A stretch of DNA of 64,000 bases from Herbaspirillum sp. AP02 (GCF_015767275.1 NZ_JADWMY010000001.1:806001-870000), one strand, 5' to 3'. Positions 12,156 through 22,950 are shown, counted from the stretch's first letter. The notes: a model not told the origin generated them from the sequence alone. Numbers and translations are program-made.

Positions 12156-12470
12156 GTGCCACGCTCATCTGCTGCCGTCACTACCGTGTTTGCCTCGCTG
12201 ACCCTGGGCGCCTTGCTGGCCGCCTGCAGTGCCTCGCGCGAAAGTGCCGACGCCCCGTCCGGCCCCGGTCTGTGCGATGCCTCGCGTGCTGATCACCTGA
12301 TCGGCGAGAATCTGAGCGGCTACCTGGAACGCCAGGCGCAAGCTGAATCGGGCGCCGCCGATGTGCGCGTGCTCAAGCCGGACGATGTGGCCACGATGGA
12401 GTTCAATCCACGTCGCCTCAATCTCTACATCGATCCGGGCAAGGTCATCATCAAGGTCGCCTGCGGCTGA
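12156..12470 (+). CDS. I78-type peptidase-inhibitor lipoprotein
   Basis: A 104-aa lipoprotein. A signal segment ends in the lipobox LAAC (LGALLAACSAS). The mature part matches the inhibitor I78 pattern: LIGENLSGYLERQA, VRVLKPDDVATMEFNPRRLN and a terminal KVACG. Family members inhibit serine proteases, and envelope localisation would suit defence against host or competitor enzymes. The start is GTG at 12156 with AAGGAA 6 bp upstream; the longer open frame would begin inside the trxB terminator and is unlikely. Confidence 0.8.
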   Translation: MPRSSAAVTTVFASLTLGALLAACSASRESADAPSGPGLCDASRADHLIGENLSGYLERQAQAESGAADVRVLKPDDVATMEFNPRRLNLYIDPGKVIIKVACG

Positions 12471-12555
12471 TGCCTGCGATCACGCTGTAGAGCGACTGCA
12501 CTTCTGCTAAAGTTGCCAGTTCAGGGAAACGTAGGCTACAGGGTTGGGTGCTGTC

Positions 12556-13209
12556 ATGGCGACAATGAAGGACTTCTCGGCGCTCAAGGGATTGCGCCGC
12601 GATCTGCAGGAGCAGGAAAAAGCGCGCGCGCTGGCCTTGGCCGAGCGCCAGCGCCAGGAAACGGCCGCCCGCGAGGAGGCCAATCTGTTCCGCCACAGCA
12701 TCGGCCAGGTGGCGCCGCTGCATCAGCGGGCGGCCGACAAGGCCCTTCACCTGCCCGATCCCCCCTTACCCATTCCACGCCAGCACCTGGCCGATGAACA
12801 GGCGGCACTGCTGGAGTCGCTCTCCGACGAATTCACCATCGAAACCCTGATGGACAGCGACGAGAATCTCAGTTTCGCCCGCCCTGGCGTAGGTGCCGAC
12901 GTGCTCGGCAAGCTGCGGCGCGGCAACTGGGTGATCCAGGCCCAGCTCGACCTGCACGGTTATCGTCGCGACCAGGCACGTGAAGCGCTGGGCGAGTTCC
13001 TGCGCCAGTCGCGCCGGCGCGGTCTGCGCTGCGTGCGCATCATCCACGGCAAGGGACTGGGTTCGGTCAACAAGGAGCCCGTGCTCAAGCACAAGGTACG
13101 CAACTGGCTCGCGCAAAAAGATGAAGTGATGGCCTTCTGCCAGGCCCGCGCCGCCGATGGCGGGGCCGGCGCGCTGGTGGTGCTGCTCAAGTCCAGCGAG
13201 CGCAGCTAG
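12556..13209 (+). CDS. Smr-domain protein
   Basis: A 217-aa protein. The N-terminal third is charged and helical (LRRDLQEQEKARALALAERQ). The C-terminal Smr domain has the marker motifs LDLHGYRRDQA near residue 134 and IIHGKGLGS near residue 162. Stand-alone Smr proteins are nucleases acting on DNA or on collided-ribosome mRNA (SmrA/SmrB types); which applies cannot be told here. The ATG at 12556 was taken, with a second ATG 9 bp on. Its stop overlaps the end of the convergent LRR-kinase gene by 4 bp. Confidence 0.88.
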   Translation: MATMKDFSALKGLRRDLQEQEKARALALAERQRQETAAREEANLFRHSIGQVAPLHQRAADKALHLPDPPLPIPRQHLADEQAALLESLSDEFTIETLMDSDENLSFARPGVGADVLGKLRRGNWVIQAQLDLHGYRRDQAREALGEFLRQSRRRGLRCVRIIHGKGLGSVNKEPVLKHKVRNWLAQKDEVMAFCQARAADGGAGALVVLLKSSERS

Positions 13210-14516
13210 GCAAGTTCGTCGAGCATGGCCACGATGGCCTCGAAATGCGGGCGCGAGGCCGCATCCGCCGACAGGCAGGCCTGCCGCAATCCGGCCAGCA
13301 CCGCCCTTGCCTTTTCATCGGCCGGCTGGCTGTACGCCAGCAACTCTTCCAGCAGACAACCGTAAGCCCGCACCTCCATGGCCTGCACGCCCCAGGCATA
13401 GGGCTGGTCGGTATCGTAGAACCAGGCCGCACCGAAGTCGCCCAGCAGTGCCGCGTCGGAACGATGCAGGATGTTGTGGGCATACAGGTCACCATGGACG
13501 ATGCCCTGTGCATGCAGGTGCGCCGCCGCCGAAGCGATATCGCGGGCGATTGCCAGCGCCTGCGACCACGGCAGCACCATTGCTTCGGGATACACATCGC
13601 GGGTGCAGGAATGCAGGCTGGGCGGCCCGGCCAGGTTGGTATAGTCCGGGTCGATCAGCGGCATCACCAGCCCCGCCACCCCCTGCGGATACCCCTGCAG
13701 GCGGCCCAGCACAGGAATCAGCCCGCGATGCCGTCCGGCCATGATGCAGGCGGCCATTTCGCGTTCCGGCAGGCCATCGCTGGTGACGGCGCCCTTGAAG
13801 AGCTTGACCGCCACCGGCTGTGACGCACCGCCGACATGCCAGCGGGCGGCATGGATCACTCCGGAAGCGCCCTCGCCCAGCTTGTCCTGCAGCTGCAGAT
13901 CGTCCCAGGCAATGTCCGCCACCTGCGCCAGGCCATCGGCCCGTTCTTCCACCGGCGCGCACCAGGGGTTGCCGGCCATGGCCAGCCAGCTCAGTCGCGG
14001 CAAGGTCAACAGCCAGTGCGGGAATTCTTCCAGCGCATTGGCGGCCAGGCGCAGCAGTTCCAGATTGCGGCAGGCCGCCAGTTCCGGCGGCAAGGCACGC
14101 AGGCGGTTACCGGCCAGCATCAGCTTCTGCAGAGGCCGGCAACGGCCGATGCTGGCCGGTAGCGCTTCGATGCGATTGTCGGTCAGCACCAGCCAGCGCA
14201 GCGAGGGCGGGAGGGAGTCGGCCGGCACCTCCACAATCTGGTTGGCCTTGAAACCGATCATCTCCAGCGACGGGCAACGGCCGAGGACAGCCGGCAATTC
14301 GGTGAACCGATTGTCGGAACAGAAGACGATGCGCAGCCGGGTCAGGCGTGGCAGGTCGTCCGGCAAGGCGCTGAGCTGGTTGCCGCTCAGATCGAGGATT
14401 TCCAGCGTATCGGCCAGGGTGAAAATCTCCGGCGGGAATTCACGCAGGCCGCAAGACAGCGAAAGCCTTGTCACGCCAGCCAGCGCGCCACTACGCAATT
14501 GTTCCAGGGTATGCAT
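13206..14516 (-). CDS. Leucine-rich-repeat protein kinase
   Basis: A 436-aa protein. Residues ~15-185 contain about seven leucine-rich repeats of ~23 residues (LEILDLSGNQLSALPDDL, LQKLMLAGNRLRALPPEL). Residues ~208-436 form a eukaryote-like kinase: glycine loop LGEGASGVIHAA (213-224), Lys238 in VAVKLFKG, helix-C Glu252, catalytic loop HGDLYAHN (341-348) and DFG (360-362). The Arg of HRD is Gly, so it is a non-RD kinase. No membrane segment is seen, so it is probably cytosolic. The gene follows the LexA-preceded radical SAM gene by 65 bp. No Shine-Dalgarno precedes the ATG. Substrate unknown. Confidence 0.87.
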   Translation of the reverse strand: MHTLEQLRSGALAGVTRLSLSCGLREFPPEIFTLADTLEILDLSGNQLSALPDDLPRLTRLRIVFCSDNRFTELPAVLGRCPSLEMIGFKANQIVEVPADSLPPSLRWLVLTDNRIEALPASIGRCRPLQKLMLAGNRLRALPPELAACRNLELLRLAANALEEFPHWLLTLPRLSWLAMAGNPWCAPVEERADGLAQVADIAWDDLQLQDKLGEGASGVIHAARWHVGGASQPVAVKLFKGAVTSDGLPEREMAACIMAGRHRGLIPVLGRLQGYPQGVAGLVMPLIDPDYTNLAGPPSLHSCTRDVYPEAMVLPWSQALAIARDIASAAAHLHAQGIVHGDLYAHNILHRSDAALLGDFGAAWFYDTDQPYAWGVQAMEVRAYGCLLEELLAYSQPADEKARAVLAGLRQACLSADAASRPHFEAIVAMLDELA

Positions 14517-14518
14517 GC

Positions 14519-14542
14519 AAAAAAGCCTGATTCGATCAAAGC
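14519..14542 (-). terminator. Weak terminator or attenuator before the LRR-kinase gene
   Basis: On the minus strand GCTT(t)GAT-CGA-ATCAGGC forms a 7-bp stem with one bulge and one G-T pair. It is followed at once by six T and then GC-ATG of the kinase gene. It could partly separate this gene from the upstream radical SAM gene. Confidence 0.4.
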
Positions 14543-14581
14543 GCGCAGTGTACCAGCCAAGCTCCTTCCCAAGACTTCAGT

Positions 14582-15886
14582 TCAGAACAGATCAAGCTGA
14601 TCATTCTTGGTCCGCTTGCCCTGCCCGCCCCGGGCCGGCGGCACCAGCAGCGGCCGCCGGAAACGGCTGGCATCCAGCGTGGTGAAGGCGCGGTTGCGAT
14701 GGTCGATGCCCAGCCGGCGGCTGGCCTTGTCGAAGCGCTGCTGCAGAAGCTCGGCCCAGACACCGGTGCCACGCATGCGGGTGGCGAAATCGGCGTCGTA
14801 ATCCTTGCCGCCCCGCATGTCCTGGATGCGGTTCATCACCCGTGCCGCCCGGTCCGGGAAGTGCGCCTGCAGCCACTGCCTGAACAAGGGGCTGACTTCC
14901 CATGGCAGGCGCAGCACGATATAGCCGGCCTGGCCGGCACCAGCCTCCACGGCAGCTTCCATGACCCGCTCCAGATCTGGCTCGGTGACGAAGGGAATCA
15001 CCGGCGCAATCGATACGCTCACCGGAATACCGGCCTCGGCGAGCGTACGGATCACCCGCAGGCGCCGCGCCGGACTGGCCGCCCGAGGTTCCAGGGTGCG
15101 GGCGATGGCCGGGTCCAGCGTGGTGATGGTGACAGCGGCAATGGCCTGGCGCTTGGCTGCCATCGCCGCCAGCAGGTCGATGTCACGCTCGATCAGGGAC
15201 GACTTGGTGATCAGGGCCACCGGGTTTTCGCAATCGTGCAGGATCTGCAGGATGCGGCGGGTCAACTGGCGCTCGCGCTCGATGGGCTGGTAGGCGTCGG
15301 TATTGATGCCCACCGTGATGGTGTCAGGCTGGTAGGACGGCCGGGCCAGCTCGCGCAGCAATAGCTCGGGGGCATTGGTCTTGGCCACCAGCCGGCTTTC
15401 GAAATCCAGGCCCGGCGAGAGGCCCAGGTAACTGTGCGAGGGTCGGGCAAAACAGTAGATGCAGCCGTGCTCGCAGCCGCGATAGGGATTCAGGGACAGC
15501 GAGAACGGCAAGTCGGGCGAGGCATTGCGGCTGATGATGGACTTGGCCGTCTCTTCCATGACGATGGTCTTCAGGCGCGGCGATTCGGCGTCCTGATCGC
15601 CATGATCGACAGTATTGGCCTGTTCTGTGCCGACGACCTCTTCGCCGGTCGTTGGGCCGTCACCGGCAAATTGCAGGGGCTGCCAGCCGTCATCGAACGC
15701 CTCTCGGTCCACCGATTCATAGCGCCCGCGCAGGTTGGTGACCGCGCCCCGGCCCTTTTGCGCCACCTGCTGGCGATGGATGAACGCGGCCGGCGTGAGG
15801 GTCGCATCGTCGGCCGACGACGATGGCGCCGGCTGGTCAGGAAACGGCCGGGCGATGCCCTGGGGAAATTTGGGGAAGGAAGCCAT
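14582..15886 (-). CDS. PA0069-family radical SAM protein, SOS-type promoter, C-terminal clamp motif
   Basis: A 434-aa radical SAM enzyme, distantly related to spore photoproduct lyase. The N-terminal ~125 residues are polar and variable (GRGAVTNLRGRYES conserved). The [4Fe-4S]/SAM motif CEHGCIYC (Cys138, 142, 145) follows NPYRG. A TIM-barrel part includes VGINTDAYQPIERE, LITKSSLIERD and APVIPFVTEPDLE. The last five residues are QLDLF, identical to the canonical beta-clamp-binding pentapeptide QL[SD]LF. A LexA box lies 14 bp upstream of the ATG at 15886. No Shine-Dalgarno is visible; the leader is very short. A role in damage tolerance or repair is inferred. From memory, the Pseudomonas PA0069 gene is LexA-controlled. 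The substrate is unknown. Confidence 0.88.
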   Translation of the reverse strand: MASFPKFPQGIARPFPDQPAPSSSADDATLTPAAFIHRQQVAQKGRGAVTNLRGRYESVDREAFDDGWQPLQFAGDGPTTGEEVVGTEQANTVDHGDQDAESPRLKTIVMEETAKSIISRNASPDLPFSLSLNPYRGCEHGCIYCFARPSHSYLGLSPGLDFESRLVAKTNAPELLLRELARPSYQPDTITVGINTDAYQPIERERQLTRRILQILHDCENPVALITKSSLIERDIDLLAAMAAKRQAIAAVTITTLDPAIARTLEPRAASPARRLRVIRTLAEAGIPVSVSIAPVIPFVTEPDLERVMEAAVEAGAGQAGYIVLRLPWEVSPLFRQWLQAHFPDRAARVMNRIQDMRGGKDYDADFATRMRGTGVWAELLQQRFDKASRRLGIDHRNRAFTTLDASRFRRPLLVPPARGGQGKRTKNDQLDLF

Positions 15887-15900
15887 GTATAGCCGAATAA

Positions 15901-15920
15901 TACTGTATATATTTACAGTA
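15901..15920. promoter_or_regulatory. LexA (SOS) box
   Basis: The sequence TACTGTATATATTTACAGTA fits the LexA consensus TACTGTATATATATACAGTA at 19 of 20 positions, with the invariant CTGT-N8-ACAG core. It lies 14 bp before the radical SAM start codon and would cover its promoter. The divergent sigma54-activator gene begins 165 bp away on the other side. Confidence 0.92.
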
Positions 15921-16085
15921 TTTTGCCCACACTTCAGGTCTCCTGCAAACCCTGTTTCAATTTAGCCGGCTGCCACATTAATCGGGTATGCTTGTTCACC
16001 CCTAGCCTCTCGGAACATAAGAAATAGAACACCGGGCGGTCACGAAGATCGGGCATAAGGATCGCAAAGGTCCAAGGAGACAAGG

Positions 16086-18110
16086 ATGCAATACCAGGCA
16101 AACCGGCCCGGCGCCGGTGCATTGCTGGGCGCGGCGCCCCTGGTGCAGGCCACGGCCGACGGCGAGCCGGACCTGCAGACCATTGCGCGCTCGCACCAGC
16201 GCAGCTCGTCCTACGGCATCGCCCGCGGCCAGCTGCCGGATCTGGAACAGCTCTCGCGCGCCGACCTGGCGCAGACACTGGAGGCCAGCCAGTCCCTGTC
16301 CGGCCACGCCCGCCCGGTGATGGAAACCCTCTACGACCAGATTCGCAACACCCACAGCATGGTGATCCTCTCGGACGCCGAAGGCACCATCATCCATACC
16401 CTGGGCGACCGCGATTTCCTGGCCAAGGCCGACCGCGTGGCGCTCGGCCCCGGCGGGCGCTGGTCGGAGCAGTTGCGCGGCACCAATGCCATCGGCACGG
16501 CGCTGTTCGAACAGAAACCGACCACGGTCCACGCCCAGCAGCACTACCTGGATGCCAACCGCTTCCTGACCTGCTCGGCGGCCCCTATCTTCGATCATCG
16601 CGGCAAGGTGCTGGGGGTGCTGGACGTGTCGGGCGAATGCGGCAGCTTCCACAAGCACACCATGGCCTTGGTGCGCATGTCGGCGCAGATGATAGAAAAC
16701 CACCTGCTGGCCGGCAGTTTTCCCGATTGCATCACCCTGCACTTCCACAGCCGCGCCGAATTCGTGGGTACGCTGGTGGAGGGCATCGTCAGCTTCACGC
16801 CGGGCGGACGTTTCCTGGCGGCCAACCGCAGTGCCCAGTTCCAGCTGGGCCTGACGCTGGCGGCACTGCAGTCGCATACCTTCACCTCGCTGTTCGGGGT
16901 GCCGTTGTCGCTGTTGTTCGAGCAGCACCGCAAGGCCGCGCCCGGCCTGCTGGAACTGTGCCTGCACAATGGCATCCGCATCCACGGTCGCGCCGAGTTG
17001 CGGCTGCGCGACCAGCATTTCCAGAATGCCCGTGAAGCGGTCATCGAGGCGCCTGAACTTGGAGCGGCGTCAGCAGCGTCTGCACCAGCGTTGGCGCCGG
17101 TCAGCCACCCACCGGTCGTGCGCGGACCTGCAAACCTGCCCGACCTGCAGGCGCTGGAGACCGGCGACGCCCGCATGAGCGACATCATCGGCAAGCTGCG
17201 CCGGGTGATCGACCGCGCCATCCCGGTCTTGATCACCGGCGAGACCGGCACCGGCAAGGAGTGGCTGGCGCAGGCCATCCACCGCGCCAGCGCCTGTTCG
17301 CGCATGGCGCTGAGCCGAGGGCTGGTGGCGCCCTTCGTGGCGGTCAACTGCTCGGCCATTCCGGAAAACCTGATCGAAGCCGAACTGTTTGGTTATGAGG
17401 ATGGCGCCTTCACCGGCGCCCGCCGCAAGGGCGCCATCGGCAAGATCGCGCAGGCCCAGGGGGGCACGCTGTTCCTGGATGAAATTGGCGACATGCCGTT
17501 GTCACTGCAAGGCCGCCTGTTGCGGGTACTGCAGGAGCGCGCCGTCACGCCGCTGGGCAGCCAGCGCGTGATCCCGGTGGATTTCGCGCTGGTCTGCGCC
17601 ACCAACCAGCCGCTGCGCGAAATGACGGCGCGTCACGCCTTCCGCGAAGACCTGTACTACCGCATCAATGGCTTGCAGGTCAGGCTGCCCGCCCTGCGCG
17701 AACGCAGCGATCTGGATTGCCTGATCGAGCGCATCCTGCAGGAAGAAGGCGGCCCGCAGGCGCCGCGCTTCGATGCCCAGGCCCTGGCGCTGCTGCAGGC
17801 CAGCCACTGGCCGGGCAACCTGCGGCAATTGTCCAACCTGGTCCGCACCGCGCTGGCCATGGCCGAGGGCGAAGCAGCCATCGGCCTGCAGCACCTGCCG
17901 GACGACTTCCTGGAAGACGCTGACACCGCCTCGTCGCTGGCCAGCGCCGCTGACGAACCGGCCCGCCCACCACTGTCCATGCAGGACACGGAATGGGCCG
18001 CCATCGAACGCGCCCTGCGCAAGCATGACGGCAATGTCAGCGCGGCCGCCAAGGCGCTCGGGCTGTCGCGCAATACCCTGTACCGACGCTTCAAGTCACG
18101 CGGGCACTGA
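16086..18110 (+). CDS. Sigma54-dependent activator, AcoR type
   Basis: A 674-aa enhancer-binding protein. A GAF-type sensor occupies residues ~80-215 (LGPGGRWSEQLRGTNAIGTAL is characteristic of AcoR-like proteins; here split as LGPGGRWSEQL and RGTNAIGTAL). A PAS-like segment follows at ~235-320. The AAA+ domain has Walker A GETGTGKE (~385-392), the sigma54-contact loop GAFTGA (~440) and Walker B GGTLFLDEIGD. A Fis-type HTH (NVSAAAKALGLSRNTLYRRF) ends the protein. Homologues control acetoin, alcohol or aldehyde catabolism. The adjacent aldehyde dehydrogenase with a -24/-12 promoter is the likely target. Its 3' end overlaps the DUF779 gene by 20 bp, tail to tail. Confidence 0.93.
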   Translation: MQYQANRPGAGALLGAAPLVQATADGEPDLQTIARSHQRSSSYGIARGQLPDLEQLSRADLAQTLEASQSLSGHARPVMETLYDQIRNTHSMVILSDAEGTIIHTLGDRDFLAKADRVALGPGGRWSEQLRGTNAIGTALFEQKPTTVHAQQHYLDANRFLTCSAAPIFDHRGKVLGVLDVSGECGSFHKHTMALVRMSAQMIENHLLAGSFPDCITLHFHSRAEFVGTLVEGIVSFTPGGRFLAANRSAQFQLGLTLAALQSHTFTSLFGVPLSLLFEQHRKAAPGLLELCLHNGIRIHGRAELRLRDQHFQNAREAVIEAPELGAASAASAPALAPVSHPPVVRGPANLPDLQALETGDARMSDIIGKLRRVIDRAIPVLITGETGTGKEWLAQAIHRASACSRMALSRGLVAPFVAVNCSAIPENLIEAELFGYEDGAFTGARRKGAIGKIAQAQGGTLFLDEIGDMPLSLQGRLLRVLQERAVTPLGSQRVIPVDFALVCATNQPLREMTARHAFREDLYYRINGLQVRLPALRERSDLDCLIERILQEEGGPQAPRFDAQALALLQASHWPGNLRQLSNLVRTALAMAEGEAAIGLQHLPDDFLEDADTASSLASAADEPARPPLSMQDTEWAAIERALRKHDGNVSAAAKALGLSRNTLYRRFKSRGH

Positions 18111-18471
18111 GCGGTTCCAGAGCGTCATATTCCTCATCGGAAAACAGCCGCGAGCGCGTCAGGAAGCGCTTGCCGCTGCCGTTCTCCAGCGAGAACATAC
18201 CGCCGTTGCCATTGACGACATCAATGATCAGCTGTGTGTGCTTCCAGTACTCAAACTGGTCGGCGCCGATATAGAACGGCACGCCATCGATCTCCCCCAG
18301 GTACACATCGGTGTCGCCCAAGGTGAAGTCCCCTTCGGGGTAGCACATCGGCGCGCTGCCATCGCAACAGCCGCCGGACTGGAAAAAGATCAAGGCGCCA
18401 TGGCGCGCCTTCAACTGACGCAGCAGTGCCACCGTGGCGTCGGTGGCGGTAACCCGGGGTAAGGTGCTCAT
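18091..18471 (-). CDS. DUF779 protein, companion of aldehyde dehydrogenase
   Basis: A 126-aa protein with the DUF779 hallmark SGGCCDGSAPMCYP, a Cys-rich motif, and the FEYWKHTQLIIDVV block. These proteins are commonly encoded next to ExaC/AldB-type dehydrogenases; a role in their maturation or in metal or thiol handling is only guessed. ATG at 18471 has AGGAG 7 bp upstream; the in-frame GTG at 18477 is too close to it. Confidence 0.85.
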   Translation of the reverse strand: MSTLPRVTATDATVALLRQLKARHGALIFFQSGGCCDGSAPMCYPEGDFTLGDTDVYLGEIDGVPFYIGADQFEYWKHTQLIIDVVNGNGGMFSLENGSGKRFLTRSRLFSDEEYDALEPLSARVT

Positions 18472-18496
18472 CGGCACGCTCCTGGAAAGTCCACAT

Positions 18497-18533
18497 AAAA
18501 AAGGCGCCGGCCGTGGGAGAACGGACCGGCGCC
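18497..18533 (-). terminator. Terminator between aldehyde dehydrogenase and DUF779 genes
   Basis: On the minus strand GGCGCCGG-t-CCGT pairs with ACGG-CCGGCGCC, loop TCTCCC, followed by TTTTTTAT. It stands between two co-directional genes, so it may set a lower level for DUF779. Confidence 0.8.
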
Positions 18534-18586
18534 CAAGCTACCTTGCTGCAAGGAGCCAAGGAGTCAAACGAAGGATCGGAACCCGA

Positions 18587-20107
18587 TCAGAAGAAGCCCA
18601 GCGCCTTGGGGCTGTAGCTGACCAGCAGGTTCTTGGTCTGCTGGTAGTGGTCCAGCATCATCTTGTGGTTTTCGCGGCCGATGCCGGACTGCTTGTAGCC
18701 ACCGAAGGCCGCATGCGCCGGATACAGGTGATAGCAGTTGGTCCACACGCGCCCGGCCTGGATCTCGCGACCCATGCGGAAGGCACGGGTGCCATCACGG
18801 GTCCACAGGCCGGCACCCAGGCCGTACAGGGTATCGTTGGCGATGGCCAGGGCTTCTTCCTCATCCTTGAAGGTGGTCACCGAGACCACCGGGCCAAAGA
18901 TCTCTTCCTGGAAGATGCGCATCTTGTTGTTGCCCTCGAACACCGTCGGCTTGACGTAGTAGCCCGAGGCCAGATCGCCGCCCAGTGCTTCGCGACCGCC
19001 GCCGGCCAGCACCTTGGCGCCTTCCTGCTTGCCGATGTCGATATAGGACAGGATCTTTTCCAGCTGCTCCTGCGAGGCCTGGGCACCGATCATGGTGCTC
19101 TTGTCCAGCGGGTTGCCTTGCTTGATCGCGGCCACGCGCTTCAAGGCACGTTCGATGAAGCGCTCGTAGATCGATTCCTGCACCAGCACGCGCGAGGGGC
19201 AGGTGCAGACTTCACCTTGGTTCAGCGCGAACATGGCAAAACCTTCCAGGGCCTTGTCGAAGAAATCGTCGTCCCGGTCCAGCACGTCGGCGAAGAAGAT
19301 ATTGGGCGACTTGCCGCCCAGCTCCAGGGTCACCGGAATCAGGTTCTGCGAAGCGTACTGCATGATCAGGCGGCCGGTGGTGGTCTCGCCGGTGAAGGCG
19401 ATCTTGGCGATGCGCTTGTTGGAGGCCAGCGGCTTGCCGGCTTCCACGCCGAAGCCCTGCACGATGTTGAGCACGCCCGGCGGGATCAGGTCGGCGATCA
19501 GTTCGATCAGCACCATGATCGAGGCCGGGGTCTGTTCGGCCGGCTTCAACACCACGCAGTTGCCGGCAGCCAGGGCCGGGGCCAGTTTCCATACCGCCAT
19601 CAGGATGGGGAAGTTCCAGGGAATGATCTGGCCTACCACGCCCAGCGGCTCGTGGAAGTGATAGGCGTAGGTGTCGTTGTCGATGGTGCCGATGCTGCCT
19701 TCCTGGGTGCGCACGGCGGCCGCGAAGTAGCGGAAATGGTCAATCGCCAGCGGGATGTCGGCGGCCATGGTTTCGCGGATGGGCTTGCCGTTGTCCAGGG
19801 TCTCGGCGGTGGCCAGCAGTTCCAGGTTGGCTTCCATGCGATCGGCGATCTTCAGCAGCAGGTTGGCACGATCGGTGGGCGAGGTCTTGCCCCAGCTCTT
19901 CTTGGCGGCGTGAGCGGCGTCCAGGGCCAGTTCCACGTCTTCGGCGCTGGAACGGGCCACTTCACAGAAGGCGCGTCCGATCACCGGGCTGATGTTCTCG
20001 AAGTATTCCCCCTTGACCGGCGGGACGAATTTGCCGCCGATGAAGTTGTCGTAACGCTGCTTGAAAGGGTCACGTACGCCGAGTTTGCTGATGTCTGCCA
20101 GGTTCAT
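18587..20107 (-). CDS. NAD-dependent aldehyde dehydrogenase, ExaC/AldB type
   Basis: A 506-aa enzyme that oxidises aldehydes, probably acetaldehyde, to acids. It has the NAD-binding [21 protein letters not shown], catalytic Glu in [14 protein letters not shown], and the catalytic Cys in [15 protein letters not shown]. The C-terminal [10 protein letters not shown] is also typical. The ATG at 20107 ([10 protein letters not shown]) has GGAG 7-8 bp upstream; the 63-codon upstream extension is discarded. A -24/-12 promoter lies about 75-90 bp upstream, and a sigma54 activator gene is on the other side of DUF779. Confidence 0.94.
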   Translation of the reverse strand: MNLADISKLGVRDPFKQRYDNFIGGKFVPPVKGEYFENISPVIGRAFCEVARSSAEDVELALDAAHAAKKSWGKTSPTDRANLLLKIADRMEANLELLATAETLDNGKPIRETMAADIPLAIDHFRYFAAAVRTQEGSIGTIDNDTYAYHFHEPLGVVGQIIPWNFPILMAVWKLAPALAAGNCVVLKPAEQTPASIMVLIELIADLIPPGVLNIVQGFGVEAGKPLASNKRIAKIAFTGETTTGRLIMQYASQNLIPVTLELGGKSPNIFFADVLDRDDDFFDKALEGFAMFALNQGEVCTCPSRVLVQESIYERFIERALKRVAAIKQGNPLDKSTMIGAQASQEQLEKILSYIDIGKQEGAKVLAGGGREALGGDLASGYYVKPTVFEGNNKMRIFQEEIFGPVVSVTTFKDEEEALAIANDTLYGLGAGLWTRDGTRAFRMGREIQAGRVWTNCYHLYPAHAAFGGYKQSGIGRENHKMMLDHYQQTKNLLVSYSPKALGFF

Positions 20108-20180
20108 GTCGTCTCCGTTGGGGTTATGGTTGAAATCCCGCTCGCATCGATGGCCGCGGCGGACGTTCGACCTCCTGAGG

Positions 20181-20197
20181 GGCAAATCGCATGCCAG
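20181..20197 (-). promoter_or_regulatory. Sigma54 (-24/-12) promoter of the aldehyde dehydrogenase gene
   Basis: The minus strand reads CTGGCATGCGATTTGCC, against the consensus YTGGCACGRNNNTTGCW. The invariant GG and GC are present with the exact 10-bp spacing. The transcription start would be near 20170, giving a leader of ~60 nt. Confidence 0.75.
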
Positions 20198-20250
20198 CCG
20201 CCAGACGCCCGTCCCAGGCGGCCCACCGGCCTGTACCACAAGTGTGCCGC

Positions 20251-20306
20251 TGTCACGCTGTGTCAGACTGGCGCAATCCGTCACGCCACGGCGCAACAGA
20301 CTGCAA
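20251..20306 (-). promoter_or_regulatory. Candidate upstream activator sites for the sigma54 regulator
   Basis: A repeat-rich stretch lies 55-110 bp upstream of the -24 element. TGTCA occurs at 20251 and 20261, and GGCGCAA at 20270 and 20290 (20 bp apart). GTCACGC occurs at 20252 and 20280. Helical-turn spacing and distance fit an enhancer, but the specific site of this regulator is unknown. Confidence 0.35.
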
Positions 20307-20330
20307 CAGCTTTCCGGCTGCGACGGACGT

Positions 20331-20355
20331 AAAAAAACCGGCCAGCGGCCGGTTT
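20331..20355 (-). terminator. Rho-independent terminator of glnB
   Basis: A 9-bp perfect stem AAACCGGCC/GGCCGGTTT with a 3-nt loop; on the minus strand a T-run follows. Confidence 0.88.
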
Positions 20356-20374
20356 CTGGGAGAGCCGATCCGGC

Positions 20375-20836
<462 letters not shown>

Positions 20837-20892
20837 TCAGGCTCGCGCAGCTTTCAACCACCCCGCGCAAGCGAGTCCCTAAAAAGCCGGTT

Positions 20893-22950
<2,058 letters not shown>

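Noticed and set aside
20269-20287. TGGCGTGACGGATTGC on the minus strand as a sigma54 promoter
   Set aside because: GG and GC are 11 bp apart rather than 10. The element at 20181-20197 has the exact spacing and a better location.
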